A stretch of 64,000 nucleotides of DNA, taken from NCBI RefSeq assembly GCF_031769195.1, contig NZ_JAVHNP010000001.1, positions 744,001-808,000 of the forward strand. The letters run 5' to 3'. Numbering within the stretch: position 1 is the stretch's first letter; each line of letters begins with the position of its first letter. Positions 18,465 to 27,111 of this stretch are shown one piece after another. The translations under genes and the position numbers were made by a program. Below the pieces are notes generated by a model. That model saw nothing but the letters and a program-made list of their open reading frames with translations, was not told where the DNA came from and made no database searches. This DNA comes from Vreelandella sp031769195 (GTDB lineage Bacteria > Pseudomonadota > Gammaproteobacteria > Pseudomonadales > Halomonadaceae).

Positions 18465-19079
18465 ATGCTGAACACTACTGCCTGGAACCGCTTTCGTTAT
18501 AGTGCCTATGCCCCTCTATATGATGTCATGGTGGCACGCGCACTGCGCAGGCCGCGCAGGATTGCGCTTGGCCAAATCGACTGGGAGCCCGGCATGCGTG
18601 TGCTGCTGGTAGGCGCAGGCACAGGTTTAGACCTCCCATTCTTACCTCGAGAGCTGGAAATCCACCTCACCGACCTCACCCCGGCTATGCTTAAGCGAGC
18701 GAATGCACGCGCTGAGCGTTATCAGCGGGACGTTAATTGTCAGGTCATGGATGCCAGTGCACTCGCATTTACCGACGAACACTTCGATGTCGTTATTATG
18801 CATCTTATTTTGGCGGTGATGCCCTATCCTGAACGAGGCCTTTCGGAAGCCTATCGTGTTCTCAAGCCCGGCGGCCAACTGTGCGTGCTGGATAAATTTC
18901 AGCCTGATCATCAGCAGACGGGAAGCGTGCGGAGAGCAGCCAATATCGTCACCTCACTGATTGCCACCGACATCACTCGCCAAGCTACGCCACTGCTTCA
19001 GCAAGCCGGATTTTATATTCGCCACGATGAGCCAGTGTTAATGAACGGGCTTTTTCGCGCGCTTATAGCCGGTAAGTAA
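18465..19079 (+). CDS. Class I SAM-dependent methyltransferase
   Basis: 204-residue soluble methyltransferase. Motif I is VLLVGAGTGLDLPFLP (residues 47-60), then HLTDLTPAMLKRA and the post-motif DVVIMHLILAVMPYPE; the layout resembles the ubiquinone/menaquinone (UbiE) and phosphatidylethanolamine N-methyltransferase (PmtA) group. The C-terminus (TPLLQQAGFYIRHDEPVLMNG) is PmtA-like, but substrate cannot be set from sequence alone. It stands alone, with spacers of about 200 bases upstream and 110 bases downstream. Confidence 0.75.
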   Translation: MLNTTAWNRFRYSAYAPLYDVMVARALRRPRRIALGQIDWEPGMRVLLVGAGTGLDLPFLPRELEIHLTDLTPAMLKRANARAERYQRDVNCQVMDASALAFTDEHFDVVIMHLILAVMPYPERGLSEAYRVLKPGGQLCVLDKFQPDHQQTGSVRRAANIVTSLIATDITRQATPLLQQAGFYIRHDEPVLMNGLFRALIAGK

Positions 19080-19190
19080 CGCCGCTTCTCTTCAAAAAAA
19101 TAGTACACACTACCCTGAACGTATAATGATGGTACAATTTAGAGCTATTGTTCTGATGAATGGGCGTGTATTGATGAAGAAGGAGCTAAG

Positions 19191-19466
19191 ATGCCAAAAG
19201 CTGCTGTAAAACGCTTTCTCTGCTTGCCTGACGACGAGCAGTCTCGAGTCATTGAGATGGCCTGGGAAGACCGCACGCCGTTTGAAGCGATAGAACGGCT
19301 TTTCGGCTTTGGTGAACCTGATGTCATCGAAGTAATGCGCCACCAGTTAAAGCCTGCCTCGTTTCGCCTATGGCGACAGCGTGTGACAGGGCGTGCAACA
19401 AAACATACCGCGCTTCGCTCGCCTGATGTACTACGCGGCTACTGCCCAACACAGTACAAACGCTAA
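19191..19466 (+). CDS. DUF2805 / TIGR03643 family protein
   Basis: 91-residue basic protein of a conserved but uncharacterised family. The core EMAWEDRTPFEAIERLFGF, the VIEVMRHQLKPASFRLWRQRV segment and the VTGRATKH stretch are the family signature. It has a helix-rich, possibly nucleic-acid-binding look, but no function is established. AAGGAG lies ahead of the ATG, and a TATAAT hexamer at 19122-19127 could be its -10 element. The CobW gene follows after about 100 bases, with its own Zur-like site between them. Confidence 0.8.
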   Translation: MPKAAVKRFLCLPDDEQSRVIEMAWEDRTPFEAIERLFGFGEPDVIEVMRHQLKPASFRLWRQRVTGRATKHTALRSPDVLRGYCPTQYKR

Positions 19467-19524
19467 CGGCTGATGCCTGAACATCCACTGCCTTGCTACG
19501 GACATATTTTCATCACCTCTTTAT

Positions 19525-19540
19525 TGTTATATTATCACAT
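19525..19540. promoter_or_regulatory. Zur-like box before the CobW gene
   Basis: TGTTATATTATCACAT matches the gammaproteobacterial Zur core TGTTATANTATAACAT with one mismatch outside the N position. It lies 31 bases before the CobW ATG. The consensus is quoted from memory of E. coli Zur sites. Confidence 0.6.
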
Positions 19541-19570
19541 AACATAAACCCATTAGAGGTGCTCATCATT

Positions 19571-20797
19571 ATGTCCGCGTTCCCACCCTTACCCGTGACC
19601 GTGCTTTCCGGCTTTTTAGGTGCCGGTAAAACCACCGTGCTCAATCATATTCTGGCGAACCGTGAAGGCCGCCGAGTGGCGGTGATTGTGAACGATATGA
19701 GCGAGGTGAATATTGACGGTGCGCTAGTACGCGGCGGTCCCGGTGAGCCAACGTTGGATAGCGATGTAGCGCTCAACCGCTCTGAAGAGCGGTTAGTCGA
19801 AATGAGCAATGGCTGTATCTGCTGCACCCTACGCGAAGATTTGCTGGAAGAGGTCAGCCAGTTGGCACGGGAAGGCAAGTTCGATTACTTAGTGATTGAG
19901 TCCACGGGGATTTCTGAACCGCTCCCCGTTGCCGAAACCTTCACTTTTGAAGATGAAAGTGGCCAGAGTCTTTCTCACGTAGCACGCTTAGATACGCTAG
20001 TCACCGTCGTCGATGGTGCTAATTTTCTTGAACAGTACCGCGAAGCGCAAAGCCTAGCGGAAGCCGGTGAGAGCCTGGGGGAAGACGACGAGCGTAATGT
20101 TGCTGACCTACTGGTCGACCAGATCGAATTTTGCGATGTACTACTGATCAGCAAGACCGACCTGATCAGCGATAGCGAACTTGAGTCACTGAAAGCGATT
20201 CTGCGCTCGCTCAACCCGGACGCAGAGCTGGTACCCATTTCTCAGGGCGGCGTTCCGCTAGATAAAGTGCTAGATACCGGCAAGTTCAACTTTGAACGCG
20301 CCCAACAGGCGCCCGGCTGGCTTAAAGAGATGCGCGGTGAGCATGTACCGGAAACCGAGGAGTACGGCATTGGCAGCTTTGCCTATCATGCACGCCGTCC
20401 CTTCCACCCACAGAAATTCCACGATTTACTGAATGCGGAGTGGTTTGGTAAAGGTCTGCTGCGCTCTAAAGGTTTCTTCTGGCTGGCCACGCGCCCACGC
20501 TATGCGGGTCAGTGGAGCCAAGCCGGCGGTATTGCCCATCACGGCCCTGCCGGGGTGTTCTGGAAGGCCATCCCGGAAACCGACTGGCCGGAAGACACAG
20601 AGTACCGCCAGTTCATTATGGAAAAATGGCAGGAGCCGTTTGGCGATATGCGTCAAGAGCTGGTGTTTATCGGCCAAAACCTGGAGCAAGCGAGAATGCG
20701 TGAAGCGCTGGACGACTGTTTACTCAGCGAAGGCGAATTATTAGAGGGTATGGAAGCCTGGAAGACACTTCCCGACCCGTTCCCGGCCTGGGAGTAA
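19571..20797 (+). CDS. CobW/COG0523-family zinc-responsive GTPase metallochaperone
   Basis: G3E GTPase of 408 residues. P-loop GFLGAGKT (residues 14-21), the CICC metal motif (82-85), a SKTDL guanine-specificity motif and a C-terminal CobW_C domain (LLRSKGFFWLATRP) are present. Zur-controlled members (ZagA/ZigA/YciC) deliver zinc to client enzymes during zinc shortage. GAGGTG precedes the ATG at 19571; codons further upstream in frame would run through the Zur-like box and are rejected. The box suggests induction when zinc is scarce. A cobalamin role is unlikely because no cob genes are near. Confidence 0.88.
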   Translation: MSAFPPLPVTVLSGFLGAGKTTVLNHILANREGRRVAVIVNDMSEVNIDGALVRGGPGEPTLDSDVALNRSEERLVEMSNGCICCTLREDLLEEVSQLAREGKFDYLVIESTGISEPLPVAETFTFEDESGQSLSHVARLDTLVTVVDGANFLEQYREAQSLAEAGESLGEDDERNVADLLVDQIEFCDVLLISKTDLISDSELESLKAILRSLNPDAELVPISQGGVPLDKVLDTGKFNFERAQQAPGWLKEMRGEHVPETEEYGIGSFAYHARRPFHPQKFHDLLNAEWFGKGLLRSKGFFWLATRPRYAGQWSQAGGIAHHGPAGVFWKAIPETDWPEDTEYRQFIMEKWQEPFGDMRQELVFIGQNLEQARMREALDDCLLSEGELLEGMEAWKTLPDPFPAWE

Positions 20798-20837
20798 GCA
20801 GCGCCCTATCGTCTTTATCCCATCCTATAGGGAAAAC

Positions 20838-20865
20838 AAAAGAGAGGCCTTGGCCTCTCTTTTTT
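20838..20865. terminator. Bidirectional terminator between the CobW and dctM genes
   Basis: AAAAGAGAGGCC, TT, GGCCTCTCTTTT with runs of A and T on either side, so it can serve both converging genes. Confidence 0.9.
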
Positions 20866-20882
20866 AATGCACCAACTAGGCG

Positions 20883-22196
20883 CTACTGCAGCATACTGGG
20901 TAACCAGGTTGCAAGGCTTGGGAACACAATCAGCAGAGCAACTAGCAGCATCGAACAGAGAATATAGGGAATCGCTGCCGAGTATATTTCCCGCATCGTT
21001 GTACCGGCTGGCGCGACGCCCTTCATCACAAATAGCAGTAGCCCTAGCGGCGGTGTCGAGAAGCTAATTTCCAATGCCAGCAGCACGATCACACCAAACC
21101 AAATCAGGTCAAAACCAAGTGCCTGTGCCAATGGAAAGAAGATAGGCACGGTGAGCATCATGATGGAGATTTGCTCCATAAACGTACCCAGCACCAGCAG
21201 CACTGCAAACATCGCCAGCAGCATAAGGATGGGGGAAAGATCAAACCCCGTCGCCCAGCCAATCAAACCGCCTGAGGCACCTGAGAAACCTAATAGTTGG
21301 CTAAACGTGGCCGAACCAAACACAATTAAATAGGCCATCAGGGTGACTTTCAGCGCTCCCGTCACCGAGAGCTTAAACGCTTCCCAGGTCATGCAGCGGA
21401 AGAAGAAAGCCAGAATAATGACCCCTAACGCGCCAAAGGCAGCCGCCTCGGAAGGCGTGGCAAAACCAATCAGCATGAGCGCGACAATAATCACCATGAC
21501 ACTCAGCATGGGTAAAATATCGGTCACGATGAGCTTCAACTTCGCTTTCAGTGGAACCGGCGCTAGTTCATAGGCAGGTGCTGCTTCAGGGTCTAGCTTG
21601 GTTTGAATGAAAATGGTGGCGATATAAAACACCGCTAAGGTTAAGCCCGGCAAAATACCCGCAATCAACAGTGCACCAATGTCCACTTTCGCCAATGTCG
21701 CTAGCAGCACTGCCAGTGCCGACGGTGGAATAATGATCGCTAACCCACCGGTGCCTAGAATGGGCCCAATGGCCATTTTCTTCTTATAGCCCCGGCGCTC
21801 CATTTCCGGCACCAGCAGCGATCCCATTAGCGCTGTCGAGCCCATGGAGGAACCACTTAACGTTGAAAACGCGGTGCCACCCACCACCGTCACATATGAC
21901 AAGCGCCCCGGCACTTTACCCAATAACTGATCCACCGCATTGAACATTTTCATGCCAAGGCCAGTGCGGAAAAACAGCTCACCCATTAGCAAAAACAGCG
22001 GGATAGGTACAAGGTTAAAGCTTGATAGGGCACCAAACCCGTTGTTTAGCATCTGCATAATGCCTGCTTGGCCACCCATAAAGTGCCAAGCACCAATAAC
22101 GTTGGCTGCTAAAAATGCCAGCGCAATGGGCGTGCCCACCGCCATAAAAATGAGAATGAGCGAGAGTAAAAAGGCGAGCGCAAAGTACCATTCCAT
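20883..22196 (-). CDS. dctM: TRAP transporter large permease (DctM type)
   Basis: Large membrane subunit of a tripartite ATP-independent periplasmic transporter, 437 residues with about 12 hydrophobic segments. GSSMGSTALMGSLLVPEM, IIIPPSALAVLLATLAKVD and ISFSTPPLGLLLFV are DctM signatures. It drives sodium- or proton-coupled uptake of organic anions brought by the binding protein. Its start overlaps the dctQ stop by one base (TAATG). It is the last gene of the leftward arm and ends at a strong terminator. Substrate is unknown; the enzyme neighbours suggest a carboxylated compound. Confidence 0.93.
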   Translation of the reverse strand: MEWYFALAFLLSLILIFMAVGTPIALAFLAANVIGAWHFMGGQAGIMQMLNNGFGALSSFNLVPIPLFLLMGELFFRTGLGMKMFNAVDQLLGKVPGRLSYVTVVGGTAFSTLSGSSMGSTALMGSLLVPEMERRGYKKKMAIGPILGTGGLAIIIPPSALAVLLATLAKVDIGALLIAGILPGLTLAVFYIATIFIQTKLDPEAAPAYELAPVPLKAKLKLIVTDILPMLSVMVIIVALMLIGFATPSEAAAFGALGVIILAFFFRCMTWEAFKLSVTGALKVTLMAYLIVFGSATFSQLLGFSGASGGLIGWATGFDLSPILMLLAMFAVLLVLGTFMEQISIMMLTVPIFFPLAQALGFDLIWFGVIVLLALEISFSTPPLGLLLFVMKGVAPAGTTMREIYSAAIPYILCSMLLVALLIVFPSLATWLPSMLQ

Positions 22197-22702
22197 TATT
22201 CTTTAATCCCCGCTTCGCCACTGTGAAGAATCTCTTGGCCGACCACAAAACGACCAAACTCAATTGCCATTAGCGCAAAGCTGATGGGGAATACGATGGT
22301 CAGTATCCATCTCGGCACAAAAAAAGCGCGCACGTCATAGTCGCTGCGCTCGATATTGAGCATTACTAAATCAAGCCCTTTCCATGCCAATATGCCGCAC
22401 ACCACCACACACAGCAGCGACACACCACGGCTCAGCACGTTAAGCACAGGAGGCGGAAGAACAGACGTTAAGAGCTCAATATGCACATGCCCTTTCTGAC
22501 GCACTAGCCAAGGTGCCCCTAAGAGCGTGAGATAAAACATGGCGTATTCCGTCGAAAGGAAAAACCACGCCGACGGCTGAAGTCCTAAATTACGAATAAC
22601 CACGGAAAGCACCACCGCCACCATTAGCCATACCAACATGATAGCGGCGAGCAGTGCCATGCCATTGAGCAGCAGCAAATAGCCACGTTGTGCGTAACGC
22701 AT
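22196..22702 (-). CDS. dctQ: TRAP transporter small permease (DctQ type)
   Basis: Small membrane subunit of 168 residues with four hydrophobic segments, which joins DctM to complete the TRAP membrane complex. The segment YLTLLGAPWLVRQKGHVHIELL is typical of DctQ proteins. It lies between the binding protein gene (79 bases upstream) and dctM (one-base overlap). Sequence conservation in this family is low, so topology and position carry the call. Confidence 0.9.
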   Translation of the reverse strand: MRYAQRGYLLLLNGMALLAAIMLVWLMVAVVLSVVIRNLGLQPSAWFFLSTEYAMFYLTLLGAPWLVRQKGHVHIELLTSVLPPPVLNVLSRGVSLLCVVVCGILAWKGLDLVMLNIERSDYDVRAFFVPRWILTIVFPISFALMAIEFGRFVVGQEILHSGEAGIKE

Positions 22703-22781
22703 AGAAAGCCCTAGTGATGAAAGCCAGGTAGCGCGGGCGTTATCGTGATCGACAGCGCCCGCTCTGCTGAGGACGCCTGCC

Positions 22782-23780
22782 TTATAGGTCGTTGAACTTT
22801 TCGATCAACGTCTCGTAGTGCTCAAGCCCCATGGGGTGACGCTCCATTTGGCGGCGCATCCGCTCCCATGTGGCATCGCGGGCGGCTTCGGCATAGCGCT
22901 CACCGACTTCGCCTTCTAGCGTAATCACTTGCATACCATCGGCTTCTAACGCTGCCTGCTGCTCTTCTGAGAGCGCGGCCAGCTTCTCGGCGCTATCACG
23001 CTCGTGCTCAATAGCAACTTCCTGCAAGATTTGCTGTGACTCGGGGCTCAGCTGGTTCCACTTATTAAGGTTAACGATCACGCCCATATCCGTGGAGAAA
23101 AACGCCGGGTCTACACGGTAGTTAAGGAAGCGATCCCAGTTCAGGTCTTTCAAGCCAATCTGCGTCCAGCCAGTCGCATTCACCACACTACGCTCTAATG
23201 CGGCATACACGTCCGTGGTCGGCAAGCTAATCGGCTGCGCGCCTAAATAGTCCTGAAAAAACGCATCGTAAACCGGGTTACTGCGCAAACGGAGGCCCGA
23301 GATGCTTAGATTGCCCTCTGCATCCACCGATGGCTCGTCAATGGTATAAAGGTTGTAGCTCACGCCACTATCGAACCAGCCTAAGTAGTAGGTGCCCATT
23401 TTCTCCTGATGGATTTGATTGAGCAGATCAATCCCACCGTTCTCACGCGCGTAGATAGCATTGGTATTAGAGGCCACCATGGCATCGCGCTCAGGCACCG
23501 CACCGGCATAGAAGCTGGCAGCGGTATAGGCCATATCAACGACCCCATTGCGCACCGCATCAGGCTGCTCGGAGAGGCCAATGACTTCAGGGCCACCGCG
23601 TACATTAATCTGTATCACGCCTTCACCGCGCTCATTCACTTTATCTACAAATTCCAAAAAGCTTTGGGTGTAAATTAAGGACGGAGGAAAGGCGTGGACG
23701 GCATTGATTTGATCAACCGCCAAGACATGCGTAGAGGCCAGCGCCGTGAGCATACCCAGAGTAAGCGTTACTTTTTTCAT
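22782..23780 (-). CDS. dctP: TRAP transporter substrate-binding protein (DctP type)
   Basis: Periplasmic binding protein of 332 residues with an N-terminal signal peptide (about residues 1-21, cleaved after VLA). GLRLRSNPVYDAFFQ contains the conserved arginine that usually pairs with the ligand carboxylate, followed by the family pattern of SLPTTDVYAALERSVVNATGW. The ligand is therefore probably a carboxylate. GGAG ten bases before the ATG supports the start. It follows the leuD-like gene by about 160 bases with no obvious terminator, so co-transcription is likely. Confidence 0.93.
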   Translation of the reverse strand: MKKVTLTLGMLTALASTHVLAVDQINAVHAFPPSLIYTQSFLEFVDKVNERGEGVIQINVRGGPEVIGLSEQPDAVRNGVVDMAYTAASFYAGAVPERDAMVASNTNAIYARENGGIDLLNQIHQEKMGTYYLGWFDSGVSYNLYTIDEPSVDAEGNLSISGLRLRSNPVYDAFFQDYLGAQPISLPTTDVYAALERSVVNATGWTQIGLKDLNWDRFLNYRVDPAFFSTDMGVIVNLNKWNQLSPESQQILQEVAIEHERDSAEKLAALSEEQQAALEADGMQVITLEGEVGERYAEAARDATWERMRRQMERHPMGLEHYETLIEKFNDL

Positions 23781-23938
23781 TTATTTATCTCCTGCACAAG
23801 GTGATCTGTTGTAGCGGTTGTTGTGTAGATCGCGTGTTTAAACCCATTGATGCAAGCGTGCGTGCTGTTTTTATGTTGGCCTTTTATCACTGACATACCG
23901 AGTAAGCGGCATGACCAACTAGGCCCTCTCTTTCACTA

Positions 23939-24577
23939 CTAACCTTTACCAATCAAACTGGCCCCCGGAGGAGACGGTGCGCTCCAGGGGAACTGCTCGG
24001 CATACTGATGCGCAAATGCCGCGATGATGTCCGTGTGCTGCCGTGTCATATCAATATCGTCCCAACCGTTAAGCAGCTTCGTCCGCCACACGGGTGAGAG
24101 GGTAAACGGCACGCTGACAGCGCCGATGCTCACCGTGAGGGCTTCAAGGTCTACCGTCATGGCACTGGGAGCATTGCCGAGCGCTGCCAACAGTTGCTCT
24201 GCATCATCTTCCGTCACGACGGCAGGCAGTAAGCCGTTATTCACGGCATTAGAGGCAAAAATATCGCCAAAGCTGGGCGCAACCACGCAGCGAAAGCCGT
24301 CATCGACCAGGGCATACACGGCTGCCTCGCGGGAGGAGCCTGCCCCAAAGTTACGGCGGCTCACCATCACTTCTGCCTTACTTGCCTCGGGATGATGAAG
24401 GATGAAGTCTGCCTTAGGCTGGCCGTGATCATCATGACGAAGGTCGTAAAGCAAAAACTGTCCATAACCCACGCTACGCGGCTCTTTCATAAAGCGCGCA
24501 GGGATCAGTTGGTCGGTATCGACATTCGCCGCTGGCAACGCCACGCCCAGAGATGTCACCACTTTCATCGGTTTCAT
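23939..24577 (-). CDS. LeuD-like small subunit of an aconitase-family hydro-lyase
   Basis: 212-residue small subunit of the isopropylmalate isomerase/dimethylmaleate hydratase group. The ANVDTDQLIPARF and FGAGSSREAA blocks and LLNGWDDIDMT near the C-terminus match LeuD. It overlaps the LeuC-like gene by ATGA. In leucine biosynthesis leuCD would normally sit with leuB; here the partners are a TRAP transporter and a GntR regulator. I infer a catabolic paralogue (alkylmaleate/alkylmalate interconversion) rather than the leucine enzyme. Automatic annotation would call it leuD. Confidence 0.8.
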   Translation of the reverse strand: MKPMKVVTSLGVALPAANVDTDQLIPARFMKEPRSVGYGQFLLYDLRHDDHGQPKADFILHHPEASKAEVMVSRRNFGAGSSREAAVYALVDDGFRCVVAPSFGDIFASNAVNNGLLPAVVTEDDAEQLLAALGNAPSAMTVDLEALTVSIGAVSVPFTLSPVWRTKLLNGWDDIDMTRQHTDIIAAFAHQYAEQFPWSAPSPPGASLIGKG

Positions 24578-26007
24578 GAGCGCGCTCCTGCTGGGGTTAA
24601 CGAAGCTACCGGCAGTTGGCGCACATCGGCTAAGTGGCCCGTCACGGCGGCGGCGGCCACCATGGCAGGAGACATTAAATGCGTGCGCGCGCCTGGCCCT
24701 TGGCGACCCTTAAAGTTGCGATTGGTGGTAGATGCACAGCGTTCGCCGCTGGCTACGAGATCACCGTTCATGCCGACACACATGGAGCAGCCGGAGTGGC
24801 GCCACTCAAGCCCAGCGTCGATAAAGATACGGTCCAAGCCTTCCGCTTCCGCTTGGGTTTTCACCAGCGTTGAGCCGGGCGAGACCATACCGGGCACGCG
24901 GCTTTTGTGGCCGGCCAGCACGGCGGCAGCGGCGCGTAAGTCTTCAATACGCGCATTGGTGCAAGAACCGATAAAGACGCGATCAATCGCGATATCGGTC
25001 AGTTTTTGCCCTGCCGTTAACCCCATATAGGCCAAGCTATCACGGGCTTGGCGCGCTTTTGCAGGGTCGCTTAGCTGCTCGGGGTCAGGCACTGCGTGGT
25101 CAATGGGCAGCGCTTCTTCAGGCGAGACGCCCCAGGTCACCGTGGGCGCAATCTCACTGGCGTGCAGCGTCACTTCGAGATCAAAGGTGGCGTCTGGGTC
25201 ACTGTAGAGCGTTGACCAGTAAGCACACGCCTGTTCAAAAGCCTCTCCTTTCGGGCTCCACGGGCGGCTACGCAGGTAATCAAACGTGGTTTGATCAGGT
25301 GCAATCATGCCGCAGCGGCCACCGCCTTCAATGGAGAGGTTGCACAGCGTCAAGCGCGCCTCCATAGAGAGCGAGCGAATCGCCTCACCGGCATACTCGA
25401 TGGCATAGCCGCGCGCACCGTCAGCTCCTAAGCGAGCAATCCAGGTGAGCGCAATATCTTTGGCGGTGATGCCCTCGGCTAACTGGCCTTCCACCGTGAT
25501 CCGCATCACCTTGGGCTTGCTCTGCCACAGCGTTTGCGTGGCCAGCACATGAGCGACTTCTGATGCGCCAATACCAAAGGCAATGCTGCCAAAGGCGCCA
25601 TGGGTGGCGGTATGGCTATCGCCGCACACCATGACCATACCCGGCTGGGTAAGCCCCTGCTCTGGGCCTAGTACATGCACGATGCCCTGGCGTGGGTCAT
25701 CCAGGCCAAACAGCGTCACCCCATGTTGCTGGGTATTGTGCGAAAGCTGCTCAATCATTGAGCGCACTTTAGGGTCTGCCACTAGCGCAACGTCACGCGC
25801 TTGGGTGGGCACGTAGTGGTCGGCAATACCAAAGGTCAAATCTGGCCGCGCCACGGGCAGCTGGCGTTCGCCTAACTTATTGAACGCATGGAAAGAGCCT
25901 TCATGGACAAAGTGGCGGTCAATCCATAAAAGGCTCTGCCCGCTGTCACTGCGGTGGACTTCGTGTGCACGCCACACTTTGTCAAATAGCGTTGTTGGGG
26001 AACTCAT
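24574..26007 (-). CDS. LeuC-like large subunit of an aconitase-family hydro-lyase
   Basis: 477-residue [4Fe-4S] hydro-lyase subunit. The cluster cysteines appear in GSCTNARIEDLR and GCSMCVGMN, with VCGDSHTATHGAFG upstream. The family segment that usually reads close to IEAGARAG is IEGGGRCG here, and GCSMCLAMN has become GCSMCVGMN, so the active-site surroundings differ from ordinary LeuC. A perfect 18-bp palindrome lies upstream of the ATG. Isopropylmalate isomerase remains possible, but gene context favours a hydratase such as dimethylmaleate- or citraconate-type acting ahead of the lyase on the opposite arm. Confidence 0.82.
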   Translation of the reverse strand: MSSPTTLFDKVWRAHEVHRSDSGQSLLWIDRHFVHEGSFHAFNKLGERQLPVARPDLTFGIADHYVPTQARDVALVADPKVRSMIEQLSHNTQQHGVTLFGLDDPRQGIVHVLGPEQGLTQPGMVMVCGDSHTATHGAFGSIAFGIGASEVAHVLATQTLWQSKPKVMRITVEGQLAEGITAKDIALTWIARLGADGARGYAIEYAGEAIRSLSMEARLTLCNLSIEGGGRCGMIAPDQTTFDYLRSRPWSPKGEAFEQACAYWSTLYSDPDATFDLEVTLHASEIAPTVTWGVSPEEALPIDHAVPDPEQLSDPAKARQARDSLAYMGLTAGQKLTDIAIDRVFIGSCTNARIEDLRAAAAVLAGHKSRVPGMVSPGSTLVKTQAEAEGLDRIFIDAGLEWRHSGCSMCVGMNGDLVASGERCASTTNRNFKGRQGPGARTHLMSPAMVAAAAVTGHLADVRQLPVASLTPAGARS

Positions 26008-26117
26008 TGTCTTCGCTCACTGCCTCGGTGCGCCATGGCTGGCGTGTCGTTGTTACCCCAATACAACTAGCGCAGTTTCACGACACAGGTCAAATGTATT
26101 TTTTATAATTTTATATC

Positions 26118-26135
26118 TGTATTAAATTTAATACA
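26118..26135. promoter_or_regulatory. Perfect 18-bp palindrome, candidate GntR operator (leftward arm)
   Basis: TGTATTAAATTTAATACA is identical to its reverse complement. It lies between the end of the gntR gene and the start of the leuC-like gene, about 110 bases before the latter's ATG. A near copy sits in front of the rightward arm. Confidence 0.75.
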
Positions 26136-26155
26136 TTAAAAAACAGCACCACCCT

Positions 26156-26962
26156 CTACTCATCCTTCCCGTTGGTGGGCATTCCCCCCACTTTTGGCTC
26201 CCAGTAGCGTGAGTCGCCATTGCCATTACGCTCTAAATCGATTTGAAACCGGTAACGGTCGGGGCGATATAGTGCGTCCAGGTGCTCGACCCCACGCCCC
26301 TGCTCGTCGTACACCACCCGCGTGAGTGAGATAAGCGGGGAGCCCACAGCCACGTCTAATGCCTGCGCTACTTCATGGCTGGCCAACGTGGCAGAAATCG
26401 ATTGAGAGGCGTGGTCCACTTTCACCCCGCTGCGCTCTAGCAGCACAAACAGCGGCGTATTGGCCAAATCCATTTCGTTGTAGTGCAGCGCGATGGTTTC
26501 CGGCACGTGGGTAACCAAGTGCGAAAACGGCTTACCGTCAATCATACGTACCCGCACAGAGCGCTGAACTTTCCCGCCTGCGGTCATTCCCAGGCGCTCG
26601 CGGATCATCTCCGGGGGCGGCACATAGGCAAACTCCAGAAGCCGCACTTGCGAGGCTTGGCTCATTTTGACCATGTTGGGCATCAGATTAGACACGCTAG
26701 CGGTCATCACCGTGGCGTCCAGCGGCTGCTCCAATACCACGGTGCCCACACCAGCCTTCCGCGTCACCAAGCCGGTCTCCTGCAGCGCCTCCATGGCCCG
26801 CCGGACCGTGACGCGAGAAACACCGTGCTGCTCAGCTAACTTATTTTCGCCCGGCAATTTATGACCGGCCGGCAACCGCCCACTGAGAATGGCATCTTTT
26901 AGCAGTAAATAAATTCGGTGCGACTTAGTACCGCCTACCGCAGAGGGCTGTGCCTCACTCAT
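26156..26962 (-). CDS. GntR-family regulator, HutC subfamily
   Basis: 268-residue repressor-type protein: N-terminal winged helix (residues 14-80, with NKLAEQHGVSRVTVRRAMEA) and a C-terminal UTRA ligand domain (about 105-245). HutC-type regulators bind palindromes and release them when a pathway metabolite binds UTRA. The gene sits between the two arms of the island, and near-identical 18-bp palindromes occur downstream of it (before leuC) and upstream of it (before the divergent operon). It is therefore the obvious local regulator and may control itself. The ligand is unknown. Confidence 0.9.
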   Translation of the reverse strand: MSEAQPSAVGGTKSHRIYLLLKDAILSGRLPAGHKLPGENKLAEQHGVSRVTVRRAMEALQETGLVTRKAGVGTVVLEQPLDATVMTASVSNLMPNMVKMSQASQVRLLEFAYVPPPEMIRERLGMTAGGKVQRSVRVRMIDGKPFSHLVTHVPETIALHYNEMDLANTPLFVLLERSGVKVDHASQSISATLASHEVAQALDVAVGSPLISLTRVVYDEQGRGVEHLDALYRPDRYRFQIDLERNGNGDSRYWEPKVGGMPTNGKDE

Positions 26963-27038
26963 TCACGCCCCTCCTCAGGGTCTGTTTCAAAAAAACTTTA
27001 CGCCGCGCTTGACGAAGCGACAGCAATAGACATAAAAA

Positions 27039-27056
27039 TGTATTAAATATAATACA
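27039..27056. promoter_or_regulatory. 18-bp near-palindrome, candidate GntR operator (rightward arm and gntR)
   Basis: TGTATTAAATATAATACA differs from the site at 26118 by one base and has 7-bp perfect arms. It lies in the 149-base space between gntR and the divergent catabolic operon, 56 bases before the first start codon of the latter. Confidence 0.75.
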
Positions 27057-27111
27057 TATAAACCGCCGTATCAGCATACCGCATTTGCCATGTCCACAAG
27101 AGTAATGCGCC

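Noticed and set aside
20883..23780. C4-dicarboxylate (malate/succinate) uptake system
   Set aside because: TRAP family is certain, but no DctBD regulators are present and the neighbours point to another carboxylate, so the classical substrate is not assigned.
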